A DNA stretch of 64,000 nt from assembly GCA_945878995.1 (NCBI GenBank), contig CAMCUN010000011.1, positions 1 through 64,000 on the forward strand. The letters run 5' to 3'. The notes below the pieces were generated by a model. The model saw nothing but the letters and a program-made list of their open reading frames with translations. It made no database searches and had not been told where the DNA came from. Origin of the DNA: Polaromonas sp. YR568 (GTDB lineage: Bacteria > Pseudomonadota > Gammaproteobacteria > Burkholderiales > Burkholderiaceae_C). Shown one piece after another: positions 1 through 9,001 of the stretch (positions are counted from its first letter, which is position 1; the number at the start of each line of letters is the position of its first letter). The translations under genes were made by a program, and so were the position numbers.

Positions 1-985
1 TGGCCTGGAAGTCCAGCATGGCCTGCACCTGCGCCGCGCAGCTGCGCGCGGCGGCTTGGCGCAAGGCCGCGTGCTGGCCGGCATCGGCGCGCGCGGCCTG
101 CCACTGCGCCAGGCTCCAACCGGCGGGCAGGTAGCCATTGACCAGGTCGTGCGCCGAGGTCTGGTCGGTCACCAGGTCGGGCTTGTGGCCGCCAGCGCGT
201 GTGCGTGCCACCAGGGTCGGGAACAGCTCGGCAGCATTGCCCAGCAGTGCCACCGAGCGCACCTGGCCTTGGGCGGTGTAGCGGGCGATGCGGGCCAGCG
301 CGTCGTCCAGGCTGCTCGCCTGCTCGTCCACATAGCGGGTCTTGAGGCGAAAGTCGATGCGGCTTTGCTGGCACTCGATGGTCAACGAGCAGGCGCCCGC
401 AAAACTCGCCGCCAGCGGTTGCGCGGCACCCATGCCGCCCAGCCCGGCCGTCAAGATCCAGCGGCCCTGCCAGCTGCCGCCGTGGTGCTGGCGGCCGGCC
501 TGGGCAAAGGTCTCGTAAGTGCCTTGCACAATGCCCTGGCTGCCGATGTAGATCCAGGAGCCGGCGGTCATCTGGCCGTACATCATGAGGCCCTGGCGGT
601 CGAGCTCGTCAAAGTGTTCCCAAGTGGCCCAGCGCGGCACCAGGTTGGAGTTGGCAATCAGCACGCGCGGCGCGTCGGGGTGGGTGGGGAACACGCCCAC
701 CGGCTTGCCGCTTTGGATCAGCAGGGTTTCATCGGGGCGCAGTCGGCGCAGCGTGGACAAGATGGTCTCCAGGCTTTCCCAGTTGCGCGCGGCGCGTCCA
801 ATGCCGCCGTAGACCACCAGAGAGTCCGGGTTCTCGGCCACCTGCGGGTCCAGGTTGTTTTGCAGCATGCGGTAGGCGCCCTCGATCAGCCAGTTGGCGC
901 AGCTCAATTCGCTGCCGTGCGGCGAGCGCACGGGGCGCGGCCCAAAGGCATTGGCGGGAACGGAGGGGGTGGCAGTCAGGGTCAT
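1..985 (-). CDS. hutU: Urocanate hydratase (urocanase), 5' part only
   Basis: Second enzyme of histidine degradation: hydrates urocanate to 4-imidazolone-5-propionate in the cytoplasm, using tightly bound NAD+. I translated the minus strand from the ATG at 985. It gives about 328 residues of a normally ~560-residue protein, with the urocanase hallmarks [25 protein letters not shown] and [10 protein letters not shown] in order. The C-terminal part, including the usual active-site cysteine, lies beyond the window edge. The gene is divergent from hutC and is transcribed away from the shared operator-bearing gap, so HutC control is likely. The identification is very secure. Confidence 0.97.
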   Translation of the reverse strand, partial: MTLTATPSVPANAFGPRPVRSPHGSELSCANWLIEGAYRMLQNNLDPQVAENPDSLVVYGGIGRAARNWESLETILSTLRRLRPDETLLIQSGKPVGVFPTHPDAPRVLIANSNLVPRWATWEHFDELDRQGLMMYGQMTAGSWIYIGSQGIVQGTYETFAQAGRQHHGGSWQGRWILTAGLGGMGAAQPLAASFAGACSLTIECQQSRIDFRLKTRYVDEQASSLDDALARIARYTAQGQVRSVALLGNAAELFPTLVARTRAGGHKPDLVTDQTSAHDLVNGYLPAGWSLAQWQAARADAGQHAALRQAAARSCAAQVQAMLDFQA

Positions 986-1047
986 GTCGGCTCCAGGGTC
1001 AAGATTGCTGCCCCAGGTGCGGCGCAGCATTTGCGGGTTTGACTCTA

Positions 1048-1071
1048 CTTGTCTAGTCAAGTCTGGACAAG
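1048..1071. promoter_or_regulatory. Candidate HutC operator between hutU and hutC
   Basis: CTTGTC at 1048-1053 is repeated inverted as GACAAG at 1066-1071. Inside it, CTTGTCTAGTCAAG (1048-1061) is itself a near-palindrome. Known HutC operators in pseudomonads carry a CTTGTATATACAAG-like core, so this resembles a variant of that site. Its place in the 98-bp gap between hutU and hutC suits repression of both directions and autoregulation. That HutC binds here is inference. Confidence 0.65.
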
Positions 1072-1083
1072 TACGATCTCGTC

Positions 1084-1818
1084 ATGGTTTTTACCGATCA
1101 AGCAGCGGTTTGCGGCGGCAGTTCCCCGCCGTTTCAGCAGGTCAAGACGTACTTGGCCCAGGAGCTCGCGCGCGGCACCTGGCTGCCAGGCCAGCGCATG
1201 CCCTCTGAAAGCGAGCTGATGCGCCGCTTTTCAGTCAGCCGCATGACAGTCAACCGCGCCCTGCGCGAACTCCAGGCTGAAGGCCTGATCGAGCGCACCC
1301 AGGGCGTGGGCACCTTCGCCGCCGCGCTGCACAAGGTGGCCAGCACGCTGTCCATCCACGACCTGCAAGAAGACATCGAATCGCGTGGCCACCGCCATGA
1401 GGCCCGCGTTCAACTGCACCGGGCCGAGCCGGCCACCTCAGCCCTGGGCGAGCAGCTGGGCCTGGCCTTAGGAGCTCCGGTGTTCCACACCCTCATCTTG
1501 CATTTGGAAGACGGCAGGCCGCTGCAATGCGAGGACCGCTACGTCAATCCGCTGGCCGCGCCGGGCTACCTGGCTGAGGACTTCACCCGCATCACGCCCA
1601 CGCGCTACCTGTTTGGCCACACTGCGCTGCGGCGCGCGCAGTACACCTTGGAAGCCGCCACAGCCACCGCGCAGGAGGCCGAGCTGCTGCAGATCGCGCC
1701 ACAGGCCCCCTGCCTCATCATGGTCAGGCGCACCATGAGCCACAACCAGGTCATCACCCTGGCCCGGCTGGTGCACCCGGGCGACCGCTACCAACTCAGC
1801 GGCGAGTTCAACCCATGA
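1084..1818 (+). CDS. hutC: Histidine utilisation repressor, GntR/HutC family
   Basis: Transcription repressor of 244 residues. The N-terminal winged helix-turn-helix covers about residues 20-85, with MPSESELMRRFSVSRMTVNRAL as the GntR signature region. A UTRA effector-binding domain (about 100-240) follows, with the usual Y-L-F and late E-A sequence patterns. In the family, urocanate or a close intermediate releases the protein from hut operators. It is the first gene of the rightward hut operon and its end overlaps hutD by 4 bp. The palindrome just upstream is its probable own operator. A second matching site lies 12 kb away at soxB. Confidence 0.93.
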   Translation: MVFTDQAAVCGGSSPPFQQVKTYLAQELARGTWLPGQRMPSESELMRRFSVSRMTVNRALRELQAEGLIERTQGVGTFAAALHKVASTLSIHDLQEDIESRGHRHEARVQLHRAEPATSALGEQLGLALGAPVFHTLILHLEDGRPLQCEDRYVNPLAAPGYLAEDFTRITPTRYLFGHTALRRAQYTLEAATATAQEAELLQIAPQAPCLIMVRRTMSHNQVITLARLVHPGDRYQLSGEFNP

Positions 1819-2387
1819 GCGCCGCGCCTCATTCCTGGCAGCGGGTGCACCTGCAGCAGGTGACACCCCAGCCCTGGCGCAACGGCGGCGGGTTGACTCA
1901 CGAGCTGGTGTCTCGGCCCGCTGGTGAATGGCGCTGGCGGGTGTCGGTGGCCCGCATCGAGCGCGATGGGCCTTTTTCCCACTTCTCCGGGGTGCAGCGG
2001 CATTTCGCCGTGCTGCGCGGCGCCGGCGTTGAGCTGGACATCGACGGCATGCGCCACACCCTGCACGCAGGGGGTGAGCCGCTGGCCTTTGAGGGCGGGC
2101 AGGCTTGCCATGGCCGCCTGCTCGCGGGTGCGACCCTGGACTTCAACCTCATGAGCCGCGCTGCACCCGCCCAGCTGCAGCGCTGCAGGGGCCAAGCCCG
2201 GCCGGCCTGGCACAGCGGGCACATCGCCGGCCTCTACGCCTGCGCGCCGGCGCGGCTGGAAGGCGGCGGCCAGGACTGGACGCTGCAGGCCGATGAGCTG
2301 TTGTGGACCGAGCACCTGGCCGCGGGCGATTGGTTGGTACAGGGCGAGGATGTGCTGGCCTTTTCCCTGAAGGTGGAACCCGCATGA
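1815..2387 (+). CDS. hutD: HutD/Ves family cupin-fold protein
   Basis: 190-residue protein with the HutD/Ves opening pattern [15 protein letters not shown] and a following [17 protein letters not shown] segment. HutD proteins accompany hut operons widely. In Pseudomonas fluorescens HutD has been proposed to limit hut expression, perhaps by sensing or buffering a pathway intermediate, but its biochemistry is not settled. Here its start overlaps the hutC stop (ATGA) and its stop overlaps the hutI start, so it is translated as part of the operon. Family assignment is firm; the molecular function is not. Confidence 0.88.
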   Translation: MSAAPHSWQRVHLQQVTPQPWRNGGGLTHELVSRPAGEWRWRVSVARIERDGPFSHFSGVQRHFAVLRGAGVELDIDGMRHTLHAGGEPLAFEGGQACHGRLLAGATLDFNLMSRAAPAQLQRCRGQARPAWHSGHIAGLYACAPARLEGGGQDWTLQADELLWTEHLAAGDWLVQGEDVLAFSLKVEPA

Positions 2388-3628
2388 GCCTGCACCTGCT
2401 CACCGACTGCCACGTCGCCACCCTGGTGCCTGCGCCTAACGACCCACTGGGCCTGTGCCGGGACGCCGCTGTGCTGTGGGACGACCAGGACGGGCTCCTG
2501 CGCTGGGTGGGGCCCCGAGGGCAATTGCCCGCCGGCTTGCAAGCTGTGCAGCATGGTGGCCAGGGCGGCTGGGTCACGCCTGGTCTGATCGATAGCCACA
2601 CCCACCTGGTGCATGGGGGCGGGCGCAGCCAGGAGTTCCGCCTGCGCTTGCATGGCGCCAGTTACGAAGACATCGCCCGCGCCGGTGGTGGCATCGTCTC
2701 CACCGTGCGCGCCACGCGCCAGGCCAGTGCCCATGAGCTGCTGGCGCAGGCCCTGCCGCGCCTGGACAGCCTGCTGGCCGAGGGCGTGACCACGGTCGAG
2801 ATCAAGTCAGGCTATGGCCTGGACGTGCTCAGCGAGCGCAAGTCGCTGGAGGTCGCGCGCGAACTGGCTAGCCACCGTGCGGTCGACGTCCGCACCACCT
2901 TCCTGGGCGCCCACGCCCTGCCGCCGGAGTTCGCAGGCCAGCCTGAGGCCTACATCGATGCTGTGCTGGCCATGCTGCCTGAGCTGCACAGCCTGGGCCT
3001 GGTCGATGCGGTCGATGTGTTTTGCGAGCGCATCGCTTTCAGTCTGGCGCAGACCGAGCGGGTGTTCCAGTCTGCCCGAGCGCTGGGCCTGCCCGTCAAG
3101 CTGCACGCCGAGCAGCTCAGCGACATGGGCGGTGCCGCCCTGGCGGCGCGCCACCAGGCCCTCAGCTGCGACCACCTGGAGTGGCTCTCGCCCGAAGGCG
3201 CGCGCGCCATGGCCCAGGCCGGCACGGTGGCGGTGCTGCTGCCAGCGGCTTTTTACTTTCTGCGTGAGTCGCGCGTGCCGCCCGTGGCCTTGCTGCGTGA
3301 GCTGGGCGTGCCCATGGCCCTGGCCACCGACTGCAACCCGGGCAGCGCGCCCTGCGCCTCGCTGTTGCTGATGCTGAGCATGGGCTGCACCCTGTTCCAG
3401 CTTACCCCCGAAGAAGCGCTGCAGGGTGTGACCTGCCATGCCGCACGCGCGCTGGGCCTGGCTGACCGGGGCCAGTTGCAGCCGGGGCTGCGCGCCGACC
3501 TGGCGCTGTGGCCCATCGACCACCCCATCGACCTGTGCTACCGCTTCGGCCAGCACCACGCGGTGCGCACGGTGCAAGCTGGTCGCTGGCGGTCGGCCCC
3601 ATTTCAGGAGGCCCAGGCCCATGCATGA
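2384..3628 (+). CDS. hutI: Imidazolonepropionase
   Basis: Hydrolyses 4-imidazolone-5-propionate to N-formimino-L-glutamate, the third step of histidine breakdown. The 414-residue product is an amidohydrolase-fold enzyme. The metal-binding [10 protein letters not shown] lies near residue 69, [12 protein letters not shown] and KSGYGL line the substrate pocket, and later metal/catalytic sites lie at KLHAEQLS and ATDCNPG. I chose the ATG at 2384, which overlaps the hutD stop in an ATGA junction. The longer open frame upstream lies inside hutD. Length is normal for the family. Confidence 0.96.
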   Translation: MSLHLLTDCHVATLVPAPNDPLGLCRDAAVLWDDQDGLLRWVGPRGQLPAGLQAVQHGGQGGWVTPGLIDSHTHLVHGGGRSQEFRLRLHGASYEDIARAGGGIVSTVRATRQASAHELLAQALPRLDSLLAEGVTTVEIKSGYGLDVLSERKSLEVARELASHRAVDVRTTFLGAHALPPEFAGQPEAYIDAVLAMLPELHSLGLVDAVDVFCERIAFSLAQTERVFQSARALGLPVKLHAEQLSDMGGAALAARHQALSCDHLEWLSPEGARAMAQAGTVAVLLPAAFYFLRESRVPPVALLRELGVPMALATDCNPGSAPCASLLLMLSMGCTLFQLTPEEALQGVTCHAARALGLADRGQLQPGLRADLALWPIDHPIDLCYRFGQHHAVRTVQAGRWRSAPFQEAQAHA

Positions 3629-4421
3629 ACTGAGTTTGGACCTGGTGCGCGGCCATCTTCCGGTGCTGGTCAGCATGCCGCACATGGGCAGCTACCTGCC
3701 GGCGCGGCTGGCCCCGTCTTTTGTGCCACGGGCGCTGGACTGCGAAGACGCCGACTGGCACATGGACCGGCTCTATGACTTCGCACTGGACATGGGCGCC
3801 AGCGTGTTGCGCCCGCGCCTGTCGCGCTACGTGATCGACCTCAACCGCCCGCCCGATGACGCCCCCATGTACCCGGGCGCGGCCAACACCGAGCTGTGTC
3901 CCACGCGCTTTTTCACTGGCGAGCCGCTGTACGTGCCTGGCTGCGAACCCACGGCCGAGGACAAGCGCGAACGCCTGCAACTGGGCTGGCAGCCCTACCA
4001 CCAGGCCTTGCAGCAAGAGCTGGCGCGCCTGCACCAGGCGCACGGCCAAGTGTTGCTGTGGGACGCGCACAGCATACGCGCGCAGCTGCCCTGGCTGTTT
4101 GAGGGCCGGCTGCCCGACCTCAACATCGGCACCGCCGACGGCCAGGCCGCGCACCCAGCGCTGGCCCAAGCCGTGATGCAAGTCTGCTCTGTTCAGGCGG
4201 ACTACAGCCACACCCTCAACGGCCGCTTCAAGGGCGGCTACATCACCCGGCGCTATGGCCAGCCCGAGCGCGGCATCCATGCGGTGCAGCTTGAGCTGTG
4301 CCAGTGCCTGTACATGCAGGAGGAGCCGCCTTACGCCTACCTGCCCGAGCGCGCCCGCAGGCTCCAGCCTGTGCTCGAGCGCATGCTGCGCGCCGCCCTG
4401 GCGGCCCTGCCCCGGCCATGA
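3621..4421 (+). CDS. hutG: N-formylglutamate amidohydrolase (deformylase)
   Basis: Hydrolyses N-formyl-L-glutamate to glutamate and formate, the last step of the five-step hut route. The product has 266 residues. Family features include [14 protein letters not shown] near the N-terminus, [23 protein letters not shown] and [13 protein letters not shown], which belong to the FGase fold with its metal-ligand acidic and histidine residues. The ATG at 3621 lies 8 bp inside the end of hutI, and the stop overlaps hutF by 4 bp. With HutF present this is the formylglutamate hydrolase, not the arginase-type formiminoglutamase that shares the name hutG in other bacteria. Confidence 0.94.
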   Translation: MHELSLDLVRGHLPVLVSMPHMGSYLPARLAPSFVPRALDCEDADWHMDRLYDFALDMGASVLRPRLSRYVIDLNRPPDDAPMYPGAANTELCPTRFFTGEPLYVPGCEPTAEDKRERLQLGWQPYHQALQQELARLHQAHGQVLLWDAHSIRAQLPWLFEGRLPDLNIGTADGQAAHPALAQAVMQVCSVQADYSHTLNGRFKGGYITRRYGQPERGIHAVQLELCQCLYMQEEPPYAYLPERARRLQPVLERMLRAALAALPRP

Positions 4422-5812
4422 AATTCTGGTGCAGCCACGCTTGGACAGACGGCCGTTGGCAGGCTGATGTGCGGCTGGAGACCGACGCGCAGGGCCTGTG
4501 GAGCCGCATTGAGACCGGCGTGGCCGCAGCGCAGGCCCCGGACGCCCAGCGCCTGGGGCCGGTCCTGCCCGGCCTGGTGAATGCCCACAGCCATGCCTTT
4601 CAGCGCGCCATGGCCGGCCTGGGTGAGCGGCTGGACCCGCAGGCGCCGCAGGATGATTTTTGGTCCTGGCGCGAACGCATGTACCGGGTGGCCGCCGCGC
4701 TCAGCCCGCAAGCGCTGGAGACCATCGCCACCTGGCTCTACACCGAGCTGCTGGCCCAGGGCTACACCCAGGTCTGCGAGTTCCATTACCTGCACCACGC
4801 ACCAGATGGTCAGCGCTACGCCGACCCCCAGGCCATGAGTTGGGCGCTGGTGCGCGCGGCCGAGCGCACGGGCATGGGCCTGACCCTGCTGCCCACGCTC
4901 TACATGCGGGCGGGCTTTGAAGGCGGGGCCTTGCGGCCCGCCCAGCAACGTTTTGTCAGCACGCCCGACTTCATTGTGGACACCTGCGAGCGCGTGCGGG
5001 CCCATGGCCGCCAACACGGCAGGCAGCTTCTGCTGCAGGCCGGCCTGGCCCTGCATTCGCTGCGCGCCGTGCCACCCGAGGTGGTGCGCGAATTTTCATT
5101 GAGGGGCGCGCCTGGCCCCATCCACATCCACGCCGCCGAGCAGCCGCTGGAGGTGGCGCAATGCCTGCAGCACCTGGGCGCACGCCCGGTGCAGTGGCTG
5201 CTCGAGCATGCAGGTCTGGGGCCGCACTGGCAGTTGGTGCATGCCACCCACATTGATGCTGACGAACTGGCGGGCCTGGCCGCCAGCGGCGCTGGCGTGG
5301 TGCTGTGCCCGAGCACGGAGGCCAACCTGGGCGACGGCCTGTGGCCGCTGCCGCAAGGCCTGGCGCAGGGCGTGCGCTGGTCCATAGGCAGCGACAGCCA
5401 GGTCGGCCGCAGCTGGCGTGGTGAGCTGCGCTGCCTCGAATACGGCCAGCGCCTGGCGCTGCAGCGGCGCAACATCGCCGCCCGCCATGGCGGCCAAACG
5501 AGCAGCGCAGCGGCGCTCTTTGAAGCGGCGCTGGCCGGCGGCAGCCTGGCCAGCGGCCTGCCCCTGGGCGGCATCGCCTTGGGCCAGCGCGCCGACCTGC
5601 AGGAACTCGACACCGACCACCCCGCCCTGCTGGGCCTGCCGGTGGACAGCCTGCTGGACGCCTGTGTGTTTTCCGAGCCCGGCCCGCAAGCGCGCCGTGT
5701 CTGGGTGGCCGGCCGCCCAGTGGCCACCGATTTGATGCCCCTGCGCGCCGATTGGCAGCAGCTGTTGGCGCAGCTGTGGCCGGGCGCGCGCGCAGCGTCC
5801 CCCTCTTTTTAA
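4418..5812 (+). CDS. hutF: Formimidoylglutamate deiminase
   Basis: Deiminates N-formimino-L-glutamate to N-formylglutamate and ammonia. The product is a 464-residue amidohydrolase-superfamily enzyme. It shows PGLVNAHSHAFQRAMAG (metal-binding H-x-H near residue 56), the HutF-type DDFWSWRERMYRVA, HIHAAEQ, THIDADE and the metal aspartate in IGSDSQV. The ATG at 4418 overlaps the hutG stop (ATGA). Its presence fixes the pathway as the five-step HutF-HutG route that gives formate and glutamate. A 22-bp gap separates it from the Rieske gene. Confidence 0.95.
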   Translation: MKFWCSHAWTDGRWQADVRLETDAQGLWSRIETGVAAAQAPDAQRLGPVLPGLVNAHSHAFQRAMAGLGERLDPQAPQDDFWSWRERMYRVAAALSPQALETIATWLYTELLAQGYTQVCEFHYLHHAPDGQRYADPQAMSWALVRAAERTGMGLTLLPTLYMRAGFEGGALRPAQQRFVSTPDFIVDTCERVRAHGRQHGRQLLLQAGLALHSLRAVPPEVVREFSLRGAPGPIHIHAAEQPLEVAQCLQHLGARPVQWLLEHAGLGPHWQLVHATHIDADELAGLAASGAGVVLCPSTEANLGDGLWPLPQGLAQGVRWSIGSDSQVGRSWRGELRCLEYGQRLALQRRNIAARHGGQTSSAAALFEAALAGGSLASGLPLGGIALGQRADLQELDTDHPALLGLPVDSLLDACVFSEPGPQARRVWVAGRPVATDLMPLRADWQQLLAQLWPGARAASPSF

Positions 5813-5834
5813 ACCTGATTACTTTCTCTACCCC

Positions 5835-6896
5835 ATGTCCATTCTTGAGCTCACCGAACCCCATGTGTTTTTGCGCAACTGCTGGTACGTGGCCAGCGTC
5901 ACGCACGAGGTCGCGCGCAGCCCCAAGGCCGTGCGCCTGCTCGGCGATGACGTCGTGCTCTACCGCCGCGAAGACGGCTCGCCCGTGGCCCTGGAAGACG
6001 CCTGCCCGCACCGCAAGCTGCCGCTGTCCATGGGCCGCATCAAAGGCGACGCCATCGAGTGCGGCTACCACGGCCTGACCTTCGACGGCTGCGGCACCTG
6101 CATTGAGGCACCCACGCAAGCGCAGATTCCGGCGCTGGCCCGGGTGCGCAGCTACCCGGTGCAAGACCGCTATGGCCTGCTGTGGATCTGGATGGGCGAT
6201 GCCGCATTGGCCCAGCGCACGCCGGTGCTGGAGATCGAGCACCACAACGACCCCGGCTGGCACATGACCACCGGCGACAGCCTGCGCTGCGGCTGCCACT
6301 ACCTCTGGCTGGTCGACAACCTGCTGGACCCGTCGCACGTGGCCTGGGTGCACCGCAACAGCTTTGCCTCTTCGGGCACCGAGGACACGCCGCTGCAGAT
6401 CGAGGCCGACGCGCAAGGCGTGGTCTGCAGCCGCTGGATCTACGGCCAGCCACCACCGCCGTTTTACGCGCCGCTGGTCAAGTTCGAGGGACCGGCCGAC
6501 CGGCTTCAGCACTACGAGGTGCGCCTGCCCTCGATCGCCATCAACCGCAGCACCTTCGCGCCTGCCGGCATGGGTGGGCCGGGGGTGGGCGAGGATGCGC
6601 GCATTTACCGCATGGTGTCCTATAACTTCCTCACGCCCGTCGATGCCAACAACACGCTGTACTTCTGGCTGCAGCACCGCAACACCGACCCGCACGACCA
6701 GGCCCTGACCGAGCGCATTGCCGCCGGCGCCAAAGCCGCCTTCGAAGAAGACCGCCAAATTCTGGAGGCCGTGCACCAAGGCATGAAGCACAAGCGCACG
6801 CCCAACATCGGCCTGCTGCTGGACGCCGGCGCTTCCCGCCTGCGCCGGGCCCTGGCCGAGCGCATCGCGGCCGAGCAGGGCCAGGAGCCAGCATGA
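5835..6896 (+). CDS. Rieske non-heme iron oxygenase (VanA-like), putative N-demethylase
   Basis: A 353-residue Rieske oxygenase alpha subunit sits inside the hut operon. The Rieske 2Fe-2S ligands are C-P-H (DACPHRKLP, about residue 55) and C-x2-H (CGYHGLTF, about residue 75). The catalytic domain carries [12 protein letters not shown], the mononuclear-iron motif of the VanA group. That group includes vanillate O-demethylase and the caffeine N-demethylases NdmA/NdmB. No reductase partner lies in the window. It follows hutF by 22 bp and overlaps hutH by 4 bp (ATGA), so it is translationally tied to histidine ammonia-lyase. I infer demethylation or hydroxylation of an N-methylated histidine or imidazole compound. 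The substrate is unproven. Confidence 0.85.
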   Translation: MSILELTEPHVFLRNCWYVASVTHEVARSPKAVRLLGDDVVLYRREDGSPVALEDACPHRKLPLSMGRIKGDAIECGYHGLTFDGCGTCIEAPTQAQIPALARVRSYPVQDRYGLLWIWMGDAALAQRTPVLEIEHHNDPGWHMTTGDSLRCGCHYLWLVDNLLDPSHVAWVHRNSFASSGTEDTPLQIEADAQGVVCSRWIYGQPPPPFYAPLVKFEGPADRLQHYEVRLPSIAINRSTFAPAGMGGPGVGEDARIYRMVSYNFLTPVDANNTLYFWLQHRNTDPHDQALTERIAAGAKAAFEEDRQILEAVHQGMKHKRTPNIGLLLDAGASRLRRALAERIAAEQGQEPA

Positions 6897-8470
6897 ACAC
6901 GATCACACCGGGCCAGCTGGGCTGGCCGCTGATGCGTGAGATCCGCCTGGGTCCCCAGCGCCTGGACCTGGATGCTGCCGCCTGGGCCGACGTGCAGGCC
7001 AGCGCCGATGCGGTGGCCCGGGTGCTGGCCAGTGGCCAGGTGGTCTACGGCCTGAACACCGGCTTTGGCAAGCTGGCCAGCACCCGCATCCCGGACAGCG
7101 ACCATGCCCAGCTGCAGCTCAATTTGCTGCGCTCGCACGCCGTGGGCGTGGGCGAGCCCATGACGGACGCCGTGGTGCGGCTGATGCTGCTGCTCAAGGC
7201 GGCCAGCCTGGGGCGCGGCCACTCCGGCGTGAGCCCGGCCCTGGTGCGCGGCCTGCTGGACCTGCTGGCGCACGACCTGCTCCCGGTGGTGCCGTGCAAG
7301 GGCTCGGTGGGCGCCAGCGGCGACCTGGCCCCCCTGGCCCACCTGTGTCTGCCGCTGATAGGTGAAGGCCAGGTGCGGCTGCGCGGCCAGACCCTGCCCG
7401 CTGGCCAGGCCCTGCAGGCCTGCGGCCTGCAGCCCATCGCGCTGGGCGCCAAAGAGGGCTTGGCGCTGATCAACGGCACCCAGGCCTCGACCGCACTGGC
7501 CATTGAAGGCTTGTTTGCCGCCGAGCAGCTGCTGTGCGCGGGCGTGCTGGTGGGCGCGCTCACGCTGGACGCGGCGCGTGGCAGCGACGCGCCCTTCGAT
7601 CCGCGCATCCATGCGCTGCGTGGCCAGCCGGGTCAGATGGACACCGCCGCCGCCTACCGGGCGCTGCTGGACGGCAGCGAAATCCGCCGCTCCCACCTCG
7701 TCGATGACGAGCGCGTGCAAGACCCCTACTGCCTGCGCTGCCAGCCGCAGGTCATGGGCGCCTGCCTGGACCAGCTGCGCCACGCCGCGCAGGTGCTGCT
7801 GCGCGAAGCCAACGCAGTGACCGACAACCCGCTGGTCTTTCACGGCCCGGGCGGGGACACCTTGCTGTCGGGCGGCAACTTCCATGCCGAACCGGTGGCC
7901 CTGGCCGCCGACGGCATGGCGCTGGCGATTGCCGAGATAGGCGCCATCGCCGAGCGGCGCGTGGCCATGTTGGTGGACAGCGCCATCTCGGGCCTGCCGG
8001 CCTTTCTCACGCCCGCGCCGGGTCTCAACTCGGGCTTCATGATCGTCCATGTCACGGCCGCCGCCCTGGCGTCGGAGAACAAGTCGCTGGCCCATCCCGC
8101 CAGCGTGGACAGCCTGCCCACTTCGGCCAACCAGGAGGACCACGTCAGCATGGCCACCTTCGCTGCCCGCCGGCTGGGCCCCATGGCCGAGAACACCGCG
8201 CACATCCTGGCCATCGAGCTGCTGGCCGCCGCCCAGGGCATAGAGTCGCACCGGCCCATGCGCAGCACCGACACGCTAGAGCGCCTGCATGCTCAGGTGC
8301 GCAGCTTCAGTGCGGTGCTCACGCAGGACCGCAGTCTTGCCCCTGACATGGAGGCCGCCTCGCAGTGGCTGCGCAGCCCGGCATTTTTTGACGTGGTCCT
8401 GCCCCAGTCCCCCGCAGTTCTGCAGCAGGCCATGGACCGGCTGTTTTGCACCGGCCAGGACGCGGCTTAA
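6893..8470 (+). CDS. hutH: Histidine ammonia-lyase (histidase)
   Basis: First committed enzyme of histidine degradation: eliminates ammonia from L-histidine to give urocanate. The 525-residue product has [12 protein letters not shown] near residue 48 and [17 protein letters not shown] near residue 143, where the A-S-G triad becomes the MIO electrophile. [15 protein letters not shown] and TDNPLVF follow, as expected in the family. The ATG overlaps the Rieske stop. A longer C-terminal ending is ordinary for proteobacterial histidases. It is the last gene of the rightward operon and meets soxG tail to tail 21 bp away. Confidence 0.97.
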   Translation: MNTITPGQLGWPLMREIRLGPQRLDLDAAAWADVQASADAVARVLASGQVVYGLNTGFGKLASTRIPDSDHAQLQLNLLRSHAVGVGEPMTDAVVRLMLLLKAASLGRGHSGVSPALVRGLLDLLAHDLLPVVPCKGSVGASGDLAPLAHLCLPLIGEGQVRLRGQTLPAGQALQACGLQPIALGAKEGLALINGTQASTALAIEGLFAAEQLLCAGVLVGALTLDAARGSDAPFDPRIHALRGQPGQMDTAAAYRALLDGSEIRRSHLVDDERVQDPYCLRCQPQVMGACLDQLRHAAQVLLREANAVTDNPLVFHGPGGDTLLSGGNFHAEPVALAADGMALAIAEIGAIAERRVAMLVDSAISGLPAFLTPAPGLNSGFMIVHVTAAALASENKSLAHPASVDSLPTSANQEDHVSMATFAARRLGPMAENTAHILAIELLAAAQGIESHRPMRSTDTLERLHAQVRSFSAVLTQDRSLAPDMEAASQWLRSPAFFDVVLPQSPAVLQQAMDRLFCTGQDAA

Positions 8471-8491
8471 GGCAACTCGGCTGCTGCTGCG

Positions 8492-9001
8492 CTAGGGAGC
8501 GCGCAGCACGGTCGCCGTGCGCTCAAGCCAAAGCGCCAGGCTGTGGTCCAGGCTGGCTTCGACCCACAGCCGCACCGCACCAGACTGCGCTGGCTCTTGG
8601 GCCAACACCACCGTGAACGGGCCCAGCCGACTGCGGCCGGCAAAGTCGGCGGGCAGGCGCTCGAGGTCCAGGTCGCAGCCGGCGGACAGGAGCGGGCCGG
8701 CCGGTGCCGGCAGCAGGCACAGGGCATGGGCGTCGCTCAGGTCCACGCAGGCATGGAACGCGCCTGCGGCAGCCTCTTCCACGGCATGCCGCAGCGCGCT
8801 GGCGTCGGTGCCCGCGTCGTCCTGCCAGCACCACCATTCGTCCGGGCCCAGGCGCAGCCACAGCGCGGGTCCGTGTGTGAGCTGGCGGCAGGGCGCGAGT
8901 TGCGACAGGCCGCCGGCCAGGCGGTCCAGCCAAGGCGCGGGGCGGGTGCGCAGGCTGAGCAGGCTGCCAAAGCGCATCTGGAAGGTGTTGGATTCAGCCA
9001 C
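8492..9001 (-). CDS. soxG: Sarcosine oxidase gamma subunit-like protein
   Basis: Small subunit of a heterotetrameric sarcosine-oxidase-type enzyme, about 169 residues from a GTG at 9001 that overlaps the soxA stop by 8 bp. It shows the SoxG pattern of a tryptophan-rich LGPDEWWCW segment, a central SDAHALCLL stretch and DLDLERLPADFAGRSRLG. The family has little catalytic signature of its own, so the call leans on position as the last gene of soxB-D-A-G. A downstream ATG at MRFGSLL would give a shorter product. Confidence 0.85.
   Translation of the reverse strand: MAESNTFQMRFGSLLSLRTRPAPWLDRLAGGLSQLAPCRQLTHGPALWLRLGPDEWWCWQDDAGTDASALRHAVEEAAAGAFHACVDLSDAHALCLLPAPAGPLLSAGCDLDLERLPADFAGRSRLGPFTVVLAQEPAQSGAVRLWVEASLDHSLALWLERTATVLRAP

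Noticed and set aside
4971-8251. Very long minus-strand open frames (606 and 543 codons) opposite hutF, the Rieske gene and hutH
   Set aside because: They lie antisense to genes with clear catalytic motifs, have Gly/Arg/Ala/His-rich translations without domains and result from high-GC codon bias.
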